64,000 nt of DNA from Entonaema liquescens (taxonomy: Eukaryota; Ascomycota; Sordariomycetes; Xylariales; Xylariaceae). The stretch spans positions 124,001 through 188,000 of the forward strand of contig CADCSX010000003.1 in NCBI GenBank assembly GCA_902805475.1, read 5' to 3'. Position 1 is the stretch's first letter, and each line of letters begins with the position of its first letter. Below are positions 1 to 10,759 of the stretch, in pieces. Under the pieces are notes generated by a model, which saw only the letters and a list, made by a program, of their open reading frames with translations, did no database searches and was not told where the DNA came from. The translations under genes were made by a program, and so were the position numbers.

Positions 1-1014
1 TCTAACGGTTCAGCCGACGGAAGCTTGGCTCGGACTCCGATCTTAATTAGTTCTCAGAGTGTCGATGAGACCGCTAATGGGGTTTCCAATGGTGTTCCAA
101 TATCAATAGATACTACCGTGTCGAAGAACGCTACCAAGACAACTACGGCCGAGAAAGAGATAATCGCGGTTGCATCAGGCGTAAACGGACACTCTTCGTG
201 TCCGCAAACTCCAATTAATCCCCCTAAAAGGCGGAAATCGGTGCGATTTTCGCCCAAGGTGGAGTCGACAACTTTTCAGCTGTTCGATCCGCCAAGTCCC
301 CATCACGGCGCCTTGTCAAATGGGACCGCCCTGAACGGCAATGCGTCGAACGGAGTTTCTCCATTAGCCCAGCCGACGGACTTGGGTTTATCGCAAACTG
401 TCCTTGAAAATAAGACTACTGCCAAGCCCCATTCTGAGTCAGAGCTTGAACTTGTGGATAAGGAGCATCTTCAGCTATGTCTAGAAGAGGCTTTTTATCT
501 CGTCTTTGCCCTGGGAGCTTTGAGTGTTGTAGATCCAGCGACGGGTAAACCTATGACGGCAGGGGATCTCTTTTCGCTTTGCCGTCAGGTCTCATACATG
601 CCTCCCAAGACGGTAGATCTTCAACCGGATGATCCCTTTCTTGTCCATTACGCCGTATACCATCATTTTCGTTCTCTAGGCTGGGTGACACGGCCTGGTA
701 TCAAATTTGGTGTTGATTGGATGTTATATAACCGCGGACCGGTATTCTCTCATGCCGAATTTGCTGTTGTTGTTCTACCAGCATACACCGATCCTTGGTG
801 GAAGACTCAGGGCCGTCAACCTCCTCGGAAATCTTGGCACTGGCTTCATACTATGAATCGTGTTCAAGCCACAGCCTTAAAGACCTTAGTCCTTGCATAT
901 GTAGACATACCACCTCCCTTTGAAGAAGGGCTCGGGGCGGCGGAAATTTTCAAACGGTATAGAGTTCGGGAGTTTATCGTAAAGAGGTGGCTCAGTAATC
1001 GGAATAGGGATTAA
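1..1014 (+). CDS. SEN2: tRNA-splicing endonuclease subunit Sen2 (5' partial)
   Basis: Catalytic subunit of the Sen heterotetramer that cleaves the 5' splice site of pre-tRNA introns. The frame is open to the window edge, so the true start lies upstream; the visible part is about 337 codons. The N-terminal half is low-complexity (Asn/Gly/Ser rich, with a basic KRRKSVRF patch). The C-terminal half is the tRNA endonuclease fold: HFRSLGWVTRPGIKFGVDW, then YNRGPVFSHAEF, then a KTLVL strand and a final PPP segment. The catalytic triad of the family is present: Tyr (codon 727-729), His (751-753) and Lys (880-882). Stop TAA at 1012-1014. The next gene converges on it from the minus strand. Identification is by motif recognition and is strong. 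Confidence 0.92.
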   Translation, partial: SNGSADGSLARTPILISSQSVDETANGVSNGVPISIDTTVSKNATKTTTAEKEIIAVASGVNGHSSCPQTPINPPKRRKSVRFSPKVESTTFQLFDPPSPHHGALSNGTALNGNASNGVSPLAQPTDLGLSQTVLENKTTAKPHSESELELVDKEHLQLCLEEAFYLVFALGALSVVDPATGKPMTAGDLFSLCRQVSYMPPKTVDLQPDDPFLVHYAVYHHFRSLGWVTRPGIKFGVDWMLYNRGPVFSHAEFAVVVLPAYTDPWWKTQGRQPPRKSWHWLHTMNRVQATALKTLVLAYVDIPPPFEEGLGAAEIFKRYRVREFIVKRWLSNRNRD

Positions 1015-1477
1015 GTGGTCACTTAGAGGGATGCATCAGAAGCGCAATTGCATAGGGTGGCGTTCTGGACATGTTTATACCATAGTTGTTACGATTATGT
1101 TGTTACGATTATATGTGTTAGAGATTGCGGGTACGTCATGAATACGTATGAATAAAAGTACTTTACGAATGCTCCTGGCGGCAGATCTTGTTATGGAAAG
1201 TCCATTCGACGTGGCGTAGGCATGACCTATTACGCTTATATTCCCACCGACGGTTAAGCTTGTCTAGGTCAATGCGTAACCCAAAGAGCCTCCATGGACT
1301 ATCTGCAGATCAGTTCACATATGTTTACGGTGACATTAGACTAATAGTCAAATTTGAGTAGTTGTCATCTATCTTCGGGGACTCATAATGCTTCGTTCTA
1401 CTATGTATCCTAGCTCATATGCCAAAGTGAACAATCTCTAACGTATCCTAAACAGTTACTGATTCTCTAGCTCTGTC
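1015..1477. other. intergenic, convergent 3' ends
   Basis: Spacer of 463 bp between the convergent stop codons of SEN2 and the MFS gene. It presumably carries both 3' UTRs. No gene or repeat was seen. Confidence 0.6.
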
Positions 1478-3097
1478 CTAATTATTGTTGTTCTCCTCTC
1501 GCCTCAATAAGGCCTCCCGGTCGTAGTCCTTCTCGCTAGCTGCTGGTAAAAACCTCGTCGAGACAGTAAAAGCAGCGGCAATGATGGTCAGGATCAACCA
1601 TACGAGATAGCCCCAAAGAAGCTCATACTTGGCGCTGATAGCAAACAAACTGGTAAATAGAATAGGAGAGAAAGCGCGAAGGCCGCTCGTAATAGTTAGC
1701 GCCAGGGCATTGAGCGTGCCTAGTGTCACGGGAGATGGCGATACATCGTTCAACGCGAGCTGGACTCCTGTAAAAGCCATACTGACACCCGGGCCGAGTG
1801 CGAGCATGATAGGGACTAGGATCCAGAACGCAGTGTTGGATGTGGGGGTTCCTTGATACAAGATCAAATTAAGGAAAGGCATGGCACCGATGAAGAATGG
1901 GTATGCGATTCCACAGGCGCGTAGGACACCATTGGTCCCATATCGGCGCTGTAGAGACGGGAAGGCGAGAAGCAGCCATAAGGCCTGAGATATGCCGGTT
2001 AAGCCCATGCATAAGGAGATCTGCAAGGGAGTAAAGCTGAAGCCGCCGTGTTCCACAGACGTGTACCAGAACACGGGAACGATGGCAGTGTACGCGCAGC
2101 CGAGAAGCATCGCATGCCCATAGTTATACAGTACACTACCAACACCCGGGGCTTTGAGAAGGTCTAGGGTAGAAGCTGGTGCAGGCTTAGGCGTTGAGCC
2201 TGTTTCACCGTCGCTAGAATCTGTACTTTGAGTCTTGGTCTGATCTAACGTCTCTTGTATGAATAGAGCGCTAGTAATCACAGCCGTCAAACCGATACAC
2301 CCTACGACAATAGATGATAGCGCGTAGGGATACTCCTCGAAGAAGGGCACACCACCAAAGGCCCAGGGGTACTGGTGCGCCGGGTCCGCGAGCGCGCCAC
2401 CGAGCAAAGGGCCGAGGAAGATACCAACGTTGCTAGTGAAGGCAAACCAGCTGAAAGCACGAGCCTGTGTGCGCGGCGTACTGTGCTCGGCGATCATGGT
2501 ACGGATGGTGACAACAGTACCGGCGAAGATTCCGGCTATACACCGTAACGCGATCATCTGCCAGATGGAGCGCGCGAGCCCGAATAAGGAGACTGAGATG
2601 GCAACGCCAAGCAGGGATGATACAAGTACAGGCTTACGACCCCAGCGATCGGCTGCCCGTCCCCAAAACATCATCACGATCATCTGCGTGAGCGAGAAAA
2701 GGGACTCGATCAGGCCACCGTAAAATCCTACATCTTCTTCGTTCACTAGGTTTTCATATTAACATTTATCCTGTGGCATCTAACGCAATGCAAGCATGAG
2801 AATAAGAACGAGGATAGGAGACATACAGTGACCATTCTCTTGTACCATCTGGTTAATGTACGGGAAGATGGAGAAGAACGCAATCGGCTCGACGAGACGC
2901 GCATAACAAAGCAGAAAGATCTGAAGCTTGGGCAGCGGCTTGTCAGCAGACTCGCCATCGTCTGCGGCCAGCGTATCGCTACCGCTCGTTGTCGCAACGG
3001 GTGATATCACTAGAAGCGGTGTCGTTTCGCTAGCAGAATCGGGAGAGACGGAATTGGTGTCATCCCGATTATTCTCATTATCATGATCAGATGCCAT
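1478..3097 (-). CDS. MFS transporter (two exons)
   Basis: Major facilitator superfamily permease, 512 aa after splicing, expected in a membrane with about 12 helices. Exon 1 is 3097-2827, the intron is 2826-2746 (gtatgt..ctag, 81 bp, phase 1) and exon 2 is 2745-1478; the join reads ENGH-L-NEEDVGFYGG. The N-terminal ~60 residues are acidic and Ser/Thr rich and cytosolic in style, followed by TM1. The loop 2-3 motif A is clear (GRAADRWGRKPV), and an SDS/Thr-rich central loop separates the two six-helix halves. It resembles the fungal YCR023C/ZIF1-like group of drug or metal-chelate exporters, but the substrate cannot be read from sequence. No damage was seen. Confidence 0.88.
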
Positions 3098-3959
3098 CGC
3101 GGTGAAATGCCAAGTCTCAGATAATTAATTCACGACAATTCCTCGATGGAGGTATGTAAAAGTGATACTAAGGGTGTCAAGGTCTCGTCAGGTCCTGACC
3201 CGGTATAAATATAAGACCGCAGATCCTGTCACACTGGGCTTATCTTTCAAGGCAACGGGATCACTTTCGTACATGCGTCTTCCTCATGTACTCCAAACGC
3301 GCCATCCGTAGTCGGCCTGATCTCATGCGTGATGATTCACGAGAAAGCCTCAATTATTCTCATGCAGGCGCAAATTGACCGGTCAAAATAATGCTAGTAA
3401 AAACGGGAGGATAAACAAGATTTATGTAGACCGTTGTAACAAGGCTGCCGTGTTATGTATGCAATTACCTACGGCGCAGTTGCAGTTGGTGGTCAGTGAG
3501 GACATGCCAAATCCTTCTCCCGCTGTTCTAAGCGAAGAGTAGCACGGTGTGTGATATACAGTATTCGAGAGTAGAGACTGTATCTGACCCAATGCTGTTT
3601 GCTGTGGAGCTCTGGATCCTTTTTTTTTCTTTTTTTTTTTCTTCACCTCTTCAAATAGGGTAGGGTCGCCTTTTTGACGTTAATGCGAGCTCACAGACCC
3701 AACGACGTCACCATGATAACAAATAAATCAGTACCGACGAGTATTAGACAAATATCATATGGTATAGGAGATATTCAACATATGTTACATCCATTAATTA
3801 CCTATTGAAAACATGATATCATAGAAACAGAACGGCTATCCCTAGGGTTGACCGAGGGGTTGTCAATCTGGTTTGAAAGTCATAATCAATCATACCCAAA
3901 TATTACATCAACTCCGACACGAAGAGAAACAGAAAAAATTCAGGTAGTATGTTTACAAT
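3098..3959. other. intergenic; contains a long T tract
   Basis: Spacer between the start of the MFS gene (leftward) and the end of the alcohol oxidase gene. It should contain the MFS promoter. A pyrimidine tract (T9-C-T10-CTTC) lies near 3619-3645. A short open frame reading through that tract is spurious. Confidence 0.5.
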
Positions 3960-6497
3960 TTACACGCGGTACGGAAGCACTAGCTCGCCCGGCGCATTAT
4001 AAGTCGGGACCTTCATATCAAGCGCTTCGCCGGAGTATCCGAGATCTTCAGCGACTAGCGTTGCTGCTTTTTCACCGATGAGAAGAGCAGTAGAGTATCT
4101 GCACTGTGTTAGAGGGCGATTGTATGCATGTCTAGTATGATGTTTTACTTACGTGTTGCAACCGACGTTATCGGGGCAGATACTGAGATCCGCAACCTTG
4201 AGTCCCTGGACGCCATGGACGTTCAGGCGTTCGTCTAGGACACCGTGCTTAACGATACTGTTACCCTCCTTTGGTGCCATGGAGCAGGTCTAGTGAAATG
4301 TAAGCAATGATGGCTTGACAAGGAAAACTCATAGCCAACACTTACACCTAAGCAATGCCATGTGCTTTCTACGTGCCTTCGAACCCATTCTTCAATCGCC
4401 TCAATATCTTTCTTGCTATACTTGAGCTCGTCTCGAACGTCTGCCTTGTTGCTGTTCAGAATATTCGCTTCTGGCCTCCGAGATGGCTCGGGGTTATAAG
4501 TGCTCCAGCTACCATGCTGCAAGCCGGCGCTTAGGTTACCGGGGAGAGCATAGCGCCGAGTCGTCTCGAGATCCATGTCGTTAGCTTTGGCCGGAGAGTC
4601 ATAGTCGAAGAACGGGTGCATCGCTTGGACCTCTCCTGCGTAGGCTTCCATGCGACGCGCAGTCTCCCTACTCTTGATGTATCCCCATACCATCGGTGCC
4701 ATGTCGCGTTCGTCGTTCATAAAGCCCGGGTCAAAGTCCGGAGTTTCATAGGGGTCGGCAGACTTAATGTGCGTAAATCCTCGAGAGAATGGGTACTCGA
4801 GGAAGTGGAACATGCTAAAGAATTTACCGGCAGGAAGTAGCATATGGTCTCCAAACCAACCAGCGATGATGGAATAATGCATCACAGGCTTATCCGGCTT
4901 ATTCTTGAAGTATGACTTCCAACCTTCGTTGAATTGTGGCGTCGGCCAGGACTCGAACTCCTTAAGTTCCTCTTCCGTTGGGCGAATCTTCACTCCGGCA
5001 TCGATACCGTTCGTAGCAAGTGGCCCCGTTCCCTTCGCCGCCCATTCGTCGTATACCGCTAGATACTTGTCAGCATAATGGTCAGTATGATATGATACTT
5101 GTGTCTCACCCTTCTGCACTTCGGGTACACCCCTCACGAAATCGTCGAAACTCTCGGTCTCTGGTTTCGCGCGATATACTGAGAAGGTTAGATAGTGGTC
5201 TTGGAAGTTGAGGCCTACTCCAGGAAGGTTGACGATAGGTTCAACCCCAGCTTTCTTTAGCTTCTCGGGGTCGCCTAAGAAGTGTTAGCAATAAAGACTT
5301 GACGGCTTCGCTACAGAAGGCTTACCGATGCCTGATCGTTGGAGGATTAGCGGAGAAGAAAGTGTGCCTCCGGACACGACAATCTGCTTCCGTGCTCTAA
5401 AGGTGCGAGTCTTTAGCTGACTTGGATGAAGCGGCTTGGTTGGTCTTGATACAAATTAGCGTTTCGTACTCCAGGCCCAGATGTTATCAGTCTTACACTG
5501 TCTGAACAGCTACAGCCCTTCCGTTCTCGATGATGATCTTATCGACCTTAGTATTGCAAGCTAGATAAAGGTTATCATGGACGGCGCGGGTCGAGTGGAC
5601 GTATGCGTGGGCACTGTCGCTTCGTCGACCAGTCTACAACCCCGAATAGTTAGCTGTGGACCAAGTGTGAATAGGGGTAAGGGGCCATACGTCGCGGTTG
5701 ATCCACTTCAGCCAGTGTTCAGCGCCATGGCCGGTACTTAAGTCTTGCAAGTCATCCACGACGGGGATACCCTGGGACTCCGCTGCTCTGAGGAAGTCCT
5801 CCTTTACGGGATACGTGCTAAGGGCAGTCAGTTTTCGAACTTCCAAACTCGAGCTTCAAATGTTAACTCACTAATTGCCGAATGAAACCTTGATTGGCCC
5901 TTCGAATCCATGGAGATCCCTTTGCCTATTAGTACCTCTCCATGTCATCAGATTTATGCTGCTTACTTGTTATGACAAGCTCGCTGGTATGTCTCATGCT
6001 TCTTCATGAGCGGAAGTAGTTCTTTTGTTGTCCACCCCTTTGCCTGAAAGTCATCATAGTCGCTAGCAGAGGCGCGGGTGTACATCTACAAAGTGTTAGT
6101 GGCAAGTGACTTCCCCTAAGAGTCTTTCACGTACTAAGAAGTTGATACTAGATCCACCTCCCAAGACGTGGGCACATGGAACTACCGCCTTTCTGCCCGA
6201 GAGCCACTTGGATGGGCGAGACTCGTAGAAGGATGCCGTCTTCGAATCCAGCTTCATGTTACGGGGGTAAACCCCTGGCCTAAAAATCCATGGGTTGTTG
6301 AGGTTGTTCTCGCCAGCTTCGATCAGAAGAACCTTGAGGTTATGGTCTAGGTTTGCTAGACTATTAAATGAGGTTATGAGTAAAACTCATTCGCAGATAG
6401 AACTCTGGAGTAAAAGAACGTACCGGCCAGCCACTACACATCCACAACTCCCGCCACCGCACACGATAATATCGAATTCCTCAGGTAGGGGACTCAT
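3960..6497 (-). CDS. AOX1: alcohol (methanol) oxidase, GMC family, ten exons
   Basis: FAD-dependent oxidase of short primary alcohols (alcohol + O2 to aldehyde + H2O2), normally peroxisomal. I assembled ten exons: 6497-6424, 6360-6135, 6085-5967, 5919-5872, 5817-5691, 5633-5497, 5444-5326, 5274-4346, 4289-4153, 4098-3960. All introns are GT..AG and 47-63 bp, and the sum is in frame (684 aa). The FAD-binding start is FDIIVCGGGSCGCVVAGR, followed by the GMC signature around VLGGGSSINF, a second one (SGGTLSSPLILQRSGIG), the catalytic His in WHCLGTCSM, and Asn in the DNVGCNTYSTALLIGEK end. This tracks fungal AOX closely along its length. The C terminus is ..VLPYRV, not a PTS1 such as -ARF or -SKL. 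The start was chosen at the ATG just before the Rossmann motif. No frameshift was found. Confidence 0.9.
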
Positions 6498-9444
6498 ATC
6501 TGCTTGTTGTTTTTGATCCCGGCCGAAAATTTTGGAGAACATGTTGTGAAACTGTGCTGGAGGGTGACGATTGCGTTCTTATGCTTTCTCGAAAGCTGGG
6601 CGAGCAGGATCCAAATATCCTTCAAGAGAGGGGGAACCCCTGCACTTGAATAACTCGTATGAAGCTGCGAACGGTTCCTTCTTGCTACGTATGCTACGCG
6701 CCTAGGCTTGATTGCTAGCTATATTCTCCAACGGCCTCCCTTTCCCCGGCAGCTATACCTATCTGCCAACTCATACCTCGTAGAGGTCATCTGATATTTC
6801 GTGATGTAACATCTCTGCATCGGTCCCAGTTGTAGAGAGAAATTGGTCGGATGGAAGGGGAAACAATCCCAAGAGAGCACTCTCCGGCAGCGCGGGAAGG
6901 GTCACATCCGTCCAAACAGAAAACAACCTGGTTCTAATCAGTCTCTAGGCCTCCAAGATGCCTTACATCGGGTTTCTAGTTTGAACTATCCACGTCATCT
7001 CTCCAATTCGTATATAGTGGTAAATGGGACTTGAAATTGACGTATAGGAGAATTCAGGATGTGATGTCGCCTACCAGCGGCCAGCGGCATCTCGGTGAGG
7101 CTCGGAGAGTTGGCTTTCACAGCCTTGTGGTTGTCCTACCCCTGTCTCCTCGCTCTACTAGGCAATTCTACATATACCTACATATTCATTGGCCACTAGT
7201 AGATGCAGTTCGTATGCAAGACGAACGTATAATGCGGGGTGAAAGCTACCATGAGGACAAATACCCGACAATCTGTATGCGCCCCATGCTTCCCCGCAGT
7301 CTTCGATATTATAGTTCGTTTTACTTCGTTGGGTCTATCCGAAGGGAGCAGCTTGCATGAGTAGCTCGCACCAATAGTCACCCTGCCGTACCTTAGCGCT
7401 CGATTCTGATGCTGTAGCTGACCAACACTGCACAGGTTTGTAGGGTTAGCGGGTTCTTGACTTCAGCTTGGCTAGGGCTTCCTATTAGCTCCCGAGTAAT
7501 GACAATCCTCCAACAATGACGAGTACAGCAGGCCAATATAGGGTTAAACCTCCAGAATCTCCATTTCTATGGTCTTGTGCCGGGGAAGCCGAGAGATCAC
7601 TTTGGTGTCCGTCGAGGCAAATTCAACCGGCAACAAATAGCTAAGCACCTCAGCTGCCACGACGTCGAACTGCCGATCAAACTTATCACTAGACGATCCT
7701 GCCTGTATTACTTGGGATGCACAACTATCCTCTTGTTGCATTCGATGGCTGCACTCGACGAGGGGAAATTGGAGAAAATCACATCTCATGCTGCAACAAA
7801 TACCTAACCCGTGATTTTCCTTTCCAGCCAATTCAAACAACGTTCACTCCACCACTCGATCTCCAGAGCCAATATGGAGCCCGGTTATTGTTACACATGC
7901 TTCAAATACTCAAGCCGGGACTATACGGCGAGCCTATGAAAAGTAAAGATAATCCGGGTATATTTGAGTTTGGCACGTTGCCTATGGTTACAGATCGTCA
8001 TCATGATGAGTATACGCGGTCATCTCATTAAATACAGTACCAAGTTCTCCCCGCGCGAGCCCTTACATCGCTCATTCGCAGCATATAGGACTATGATTGT
8101 ATTGATACTCATGAACTACGTACTCAGCGTTTTCCTTCTGAGGCGTCGATAGCCTCATTCTCGTGGATCCCTTACAGTTATGTAGGTGTGTTAATGCTAT
8201 CGGGCATGTCTAGACTGTCGCTATGAGATATGCAAAGCAAGGCGCAGTATAGGCAAGAGATATGGTTCGCCCTACGATGTGAACGAGAGAGTATTTTGCA
8301 TATTGTATTGGCCAATTGGTATAGTATTAGGAATTAGCCCCCACGCATAGCTGGATTTCCTATCATAATTATATTAGTGGTGGTGATAGATCTGACCGTG
8401 TCTTAAACTTAAAGGAGACGCATATGTATGTGCTCTAGCTGTGCCACTCGTTTGTATCAAGGTCTCTCGACTACTTTCTCCATTGACGAGTTAAATCTTG
8501 TCTCCTTCCCAAATAATCGGGCGTACATCCGCGTTATGTCTGCATGGGATGGTGTACTGCTGATACTCGCTCGGAGTTATAATAACCATGCACAGGCCGG
8601 TACGGTGACATAATATCTTGGAGGCTATGCAACTGCCGTTACACTTCGTTTTAATCCGATGTCCACCCATGGAGTAGGGCCCAAGACGTGTTGCACGGGG
8701 CTTTGGACCTTGGCCCCGGCGATGTATCATATTTTCTCATTACTGGCTGCGCAAATCCAACCCAGTCGGTAATCAAAGGTACATGTCTCTTTCTATCTAG
8801 TTGAGTATAGACCATCCATCAGCGTAGGAGAAATCTCGGTGTTAAACACAAGTCACATTGCCAACAATATATTCTACTATCCTTAATCAATATCAATTCT
8901 CATGTCTACGTTACACTGGGTAATGGAAGGAAGTCATTTGAAGCTATAGTGCCCGGCTAGAACAGAGATAGTTGAGACGTGACGGTATATCCTGTCGTTG
9001 TAACTTTTAGAGTAATATACAATTGGAATGGTAAATGTGACCAGTCGGCTTATATTGCGGAAGTATTGGGTTACCTTATTTGGCTTGTCATTTTCTACGA
9101 TATTTAACCTGTCTGTATGATACGTAGTAATATGACCACAAGTAATGGTAGGGCTGATTCAAAAGACCCAATTCTGTTTCAATATATATGAATGTCAATA
9201 TATTAGGTGATTATACGAGTATACGGATCTTATAGGGACATGAGTCTAAGTAATCTAAACTAATTGGTACAATATCCTGCAAGTAGGACTCAGGAATGTA
9301 GGTATGTCTTGGATGGGTAAAATTGTTACAACATCATAACTACGCAGAACATGAGGTTGATAATGGTTTATAGCAAATAAAATTTTCATCCACAGCAACT
9401 AGGCATCCTGGCTTGCTGTAGGGAGTGGGCCAATTCCACGATCC
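6498..9444. other. gene-poor 2.9 kb stretch
   Basis: I found no recognisable coding sequence, RNA or clear repeat here. The short open frames (for example 7031-7360 plus, 7544-7840 minus, 8491-8730 minus) lack domains, splice structure or composition that would support them. The part next to 6497 should hold the alcohol oxidase promoter. Base composition is similar to other intergenic DNA, so there is no strong RIP. Confidence 0.5.
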
Positions 9445-9574
9445 GCCCGTCTAGCTCACCGGTAGAGCGCCTCACTAGTATAACTTCCAAGCAACTAATT
9501 CTTTACGAGTTACGTCTTCATGGTAGCAATACGTTGCAATGAGGAGGCAACAGGTTCGACTCCTGTGATGGGCA
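9445..9574 (+). tRNA. tRNA-Thr(AGT) with 58-nt intron
   Basis: A cloverleaf can be drawn by hand. Acceptor stem GCCCGTC (9445-9451) pairs with GATGGGC (9567-9573), discriminator A at 9574. D arm GCTC/GAGC. Anticodon stem CCTCA (9470-9474) pairs with TGAGG (9540-9544). Anticodon AGT is at 9477-9479. T arm is ACAGG-TTCGACT-CCTGT. The canonical intron position (one base 3' of the anticodon) holds an insert from 9481 to 9538. B box GGTTCGACT is intact, and a T5 Pol III stop follows at 9585-9589. The 58-nt intron is long for a nuclear tRNA. Confidence 0.93.
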
Positions 9575-9584
9575 TCCATCTTTC

Positions 9585-9589
9585 TTTTT
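9585..9589 (+). terminator. Pol III terminator of tRNA-Thr
   Basis: Run of five T residues 10 bases after the tRNA-Thr discriminator base. Confidence 0.7.
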
Positions 9590-9951
9590 GTGTGTTATTG
9601 AGATTTACTATTCTTGACTTCGGTATCTACTAAGTATTTTCTTTTCCCCATGTATAATCACTACCTAGCACATGATTATAGGTATTATAGAGGGTTGTGA
9701 TCAGATAAATATTAAGCTGATATATAATAAATCCATTTACTACAATGGTCGTTATTGGAGAGTATGTTTTTTTTTCCCTCGATCCTTTTCGTGTTACTAC
9801 CTACATATAGTTCCACGAAGCTAAGCACGGTTCTCGCTTGACGCTCTCGTCCAATTAGAACATTAGGCAAATTGTTAGCTAGGGGATCAGCACAGACTCA
9901 CACCAGCGCGCATTTACTACTCATACACTAATAAAAACCCAATTCACCATA
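9590..9951. other. spacer between tRNA-Thr and tRNA-Leu
   Basis: AT-leaning spacer with no gene seen. Confidence 0.6.
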
Positions 9952-10050
9952 GGCAAGATGGCCGAGTTGGTTATGGCGTGAGGTTAAGGTCACCTTAATT
10001 CCTACATCCTCATGGAGCAATCCGCGTGGGTTCAAGTCCCACTCTTGTCA
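9952..10050 (+). tRNA. tRNA-Leu(AAG) with 17-nt intron
   Basis: Acceptor stem GGCAAGA (9952-9958) pairs with TCTTGTC (10043-10049), discriminator A. Anticodon stem TGAGG (9979-9983) pairs with CCTCA (10008-10012). Anticodon AAG is at 9986-9988. The intron at 9990-10006 contains CCTTAA, which can pair with the TTAAGG of the anticodon loop, as is typical of eukaryotic pre-tRNA introns. The long variable arm is expected for Leu. The T arm is GTGGG-TTCAAGT-CCCAC. Confidence 0.93.
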
Positions 10051-10055
10051 CTTTA

Positions 10056-10060
10056 TTTTT
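10056..10060 (+). terminator. Pol III terminator of tRNA-Leu
   Basis: T5 run six bases after the tRNA end, with further T runs just downstream. Confidence 0.7.
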
Positions 10061-10398
10061 GCTAATTTTTGTTTTTCTGTTGTTCATCCATCTGATTTTC
10101 CAACCTGTCTTCTACATCTTTTGTTTCCCCATGCCCCTCATTCGAACCCCCCGCCTTCGGTTCTATAATGAATTATCCCACTCGATCCTAGTGCACGGTC
10201 CACGCTGTCAATATCGTTATTAGGGCTAAGACCATGTGGAGACTAGTGATGACGAGTTTGTCCTTTCAGCTGTGTAGCAAAAAAACAATGCGTCCAAGGG
10301 ATAAAAATTCTTTGGTTCTCTCGCAAGCCCACAATTCTTTGATGAGTCTTAGACTAAGCAGATATAAAGAATAATAACACAAAAACCTTCCATCCGGC
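10061..10398. other. spacer between tRNA-Leu and tRNA-Arg
   Basis: No gene was seen. The open frame 10026-10223 overlaps the 3' end of tRNA-Leu and is not credible as coding. Confidence 0.6.
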
Positions 10399-10485
10399 GC
10401 CCGGCTAGCTCAATGGCAGAGCGCTGAACTTCTATGATATATGTTGTGAATTCAGAGGCTGGGGGTTCGAGTCCCCCGTTGGGCT
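10399..10485 (+). tRNA. tRNA-Arg(TCT) with 15-nt intron
   Basis: Acceptor stem GCCCGGC (10399-10405) pairs with GTTGGGC (10478-10484), with G-T pairs; discriminator T. D arm GCTC/GAGC. Anticodon stem CTGAA (10424-10428) pairs with TTCAG (10451-10455). Anticodon TCT is at 10431-10433, followed by A, then the intron 10435-10449. T arm GGGGG-TTCGAGT-CCCCC is perfect. This is the third intron-containing tRNA within 1.1 kb, all on the same strand. Confidence 0.93.
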
Positions 10486-10494
10486 TCTCTTAAC

Positions 10495-10499
10495 TTTTT
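10495..10499 (+). terminator. Pol III terminator of tRNA-Arg
   Basis: T5 run nine bases after the tRNA-Arg end. Confidence 0.7.
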
Positions 10500-10759
10500 G
10501 ACCACGTCATCAATAAGTGAACTTGTAAATAGTTTGTCTATTTTTGTAAAACCTTAAGTTAATCCAGCGGCTATATCTAATCGCATCTTGCACGGTTTGA
10601 TGGATTCAAAGCTACGTCAACCATTTGATGACCGACTTGTTTTTGTTAAGTATAGCACGTCTTTTATTTTGCACAAGATTCAATTATAATGTTTTCTAAT
10701 CTAAAGCGCCAACTATTAGAAACTCGATATTCTCTCTCCATCCTGTAAGGGCTTCTCCA

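Noticed and set aside
3619..3645. Similar T-C-T tracts at 3,619 and 38,821 as tails of the same retroelement
   Set aside because: Flanking sequences show no further similarity; simple pyrimidine tracts are common in fungal promoters.
7031..7360. 109-aa frame in the gene-poor stretch
   Set aside because: No domain, composition or splice support; the neighbouring frames are equally long by chance.
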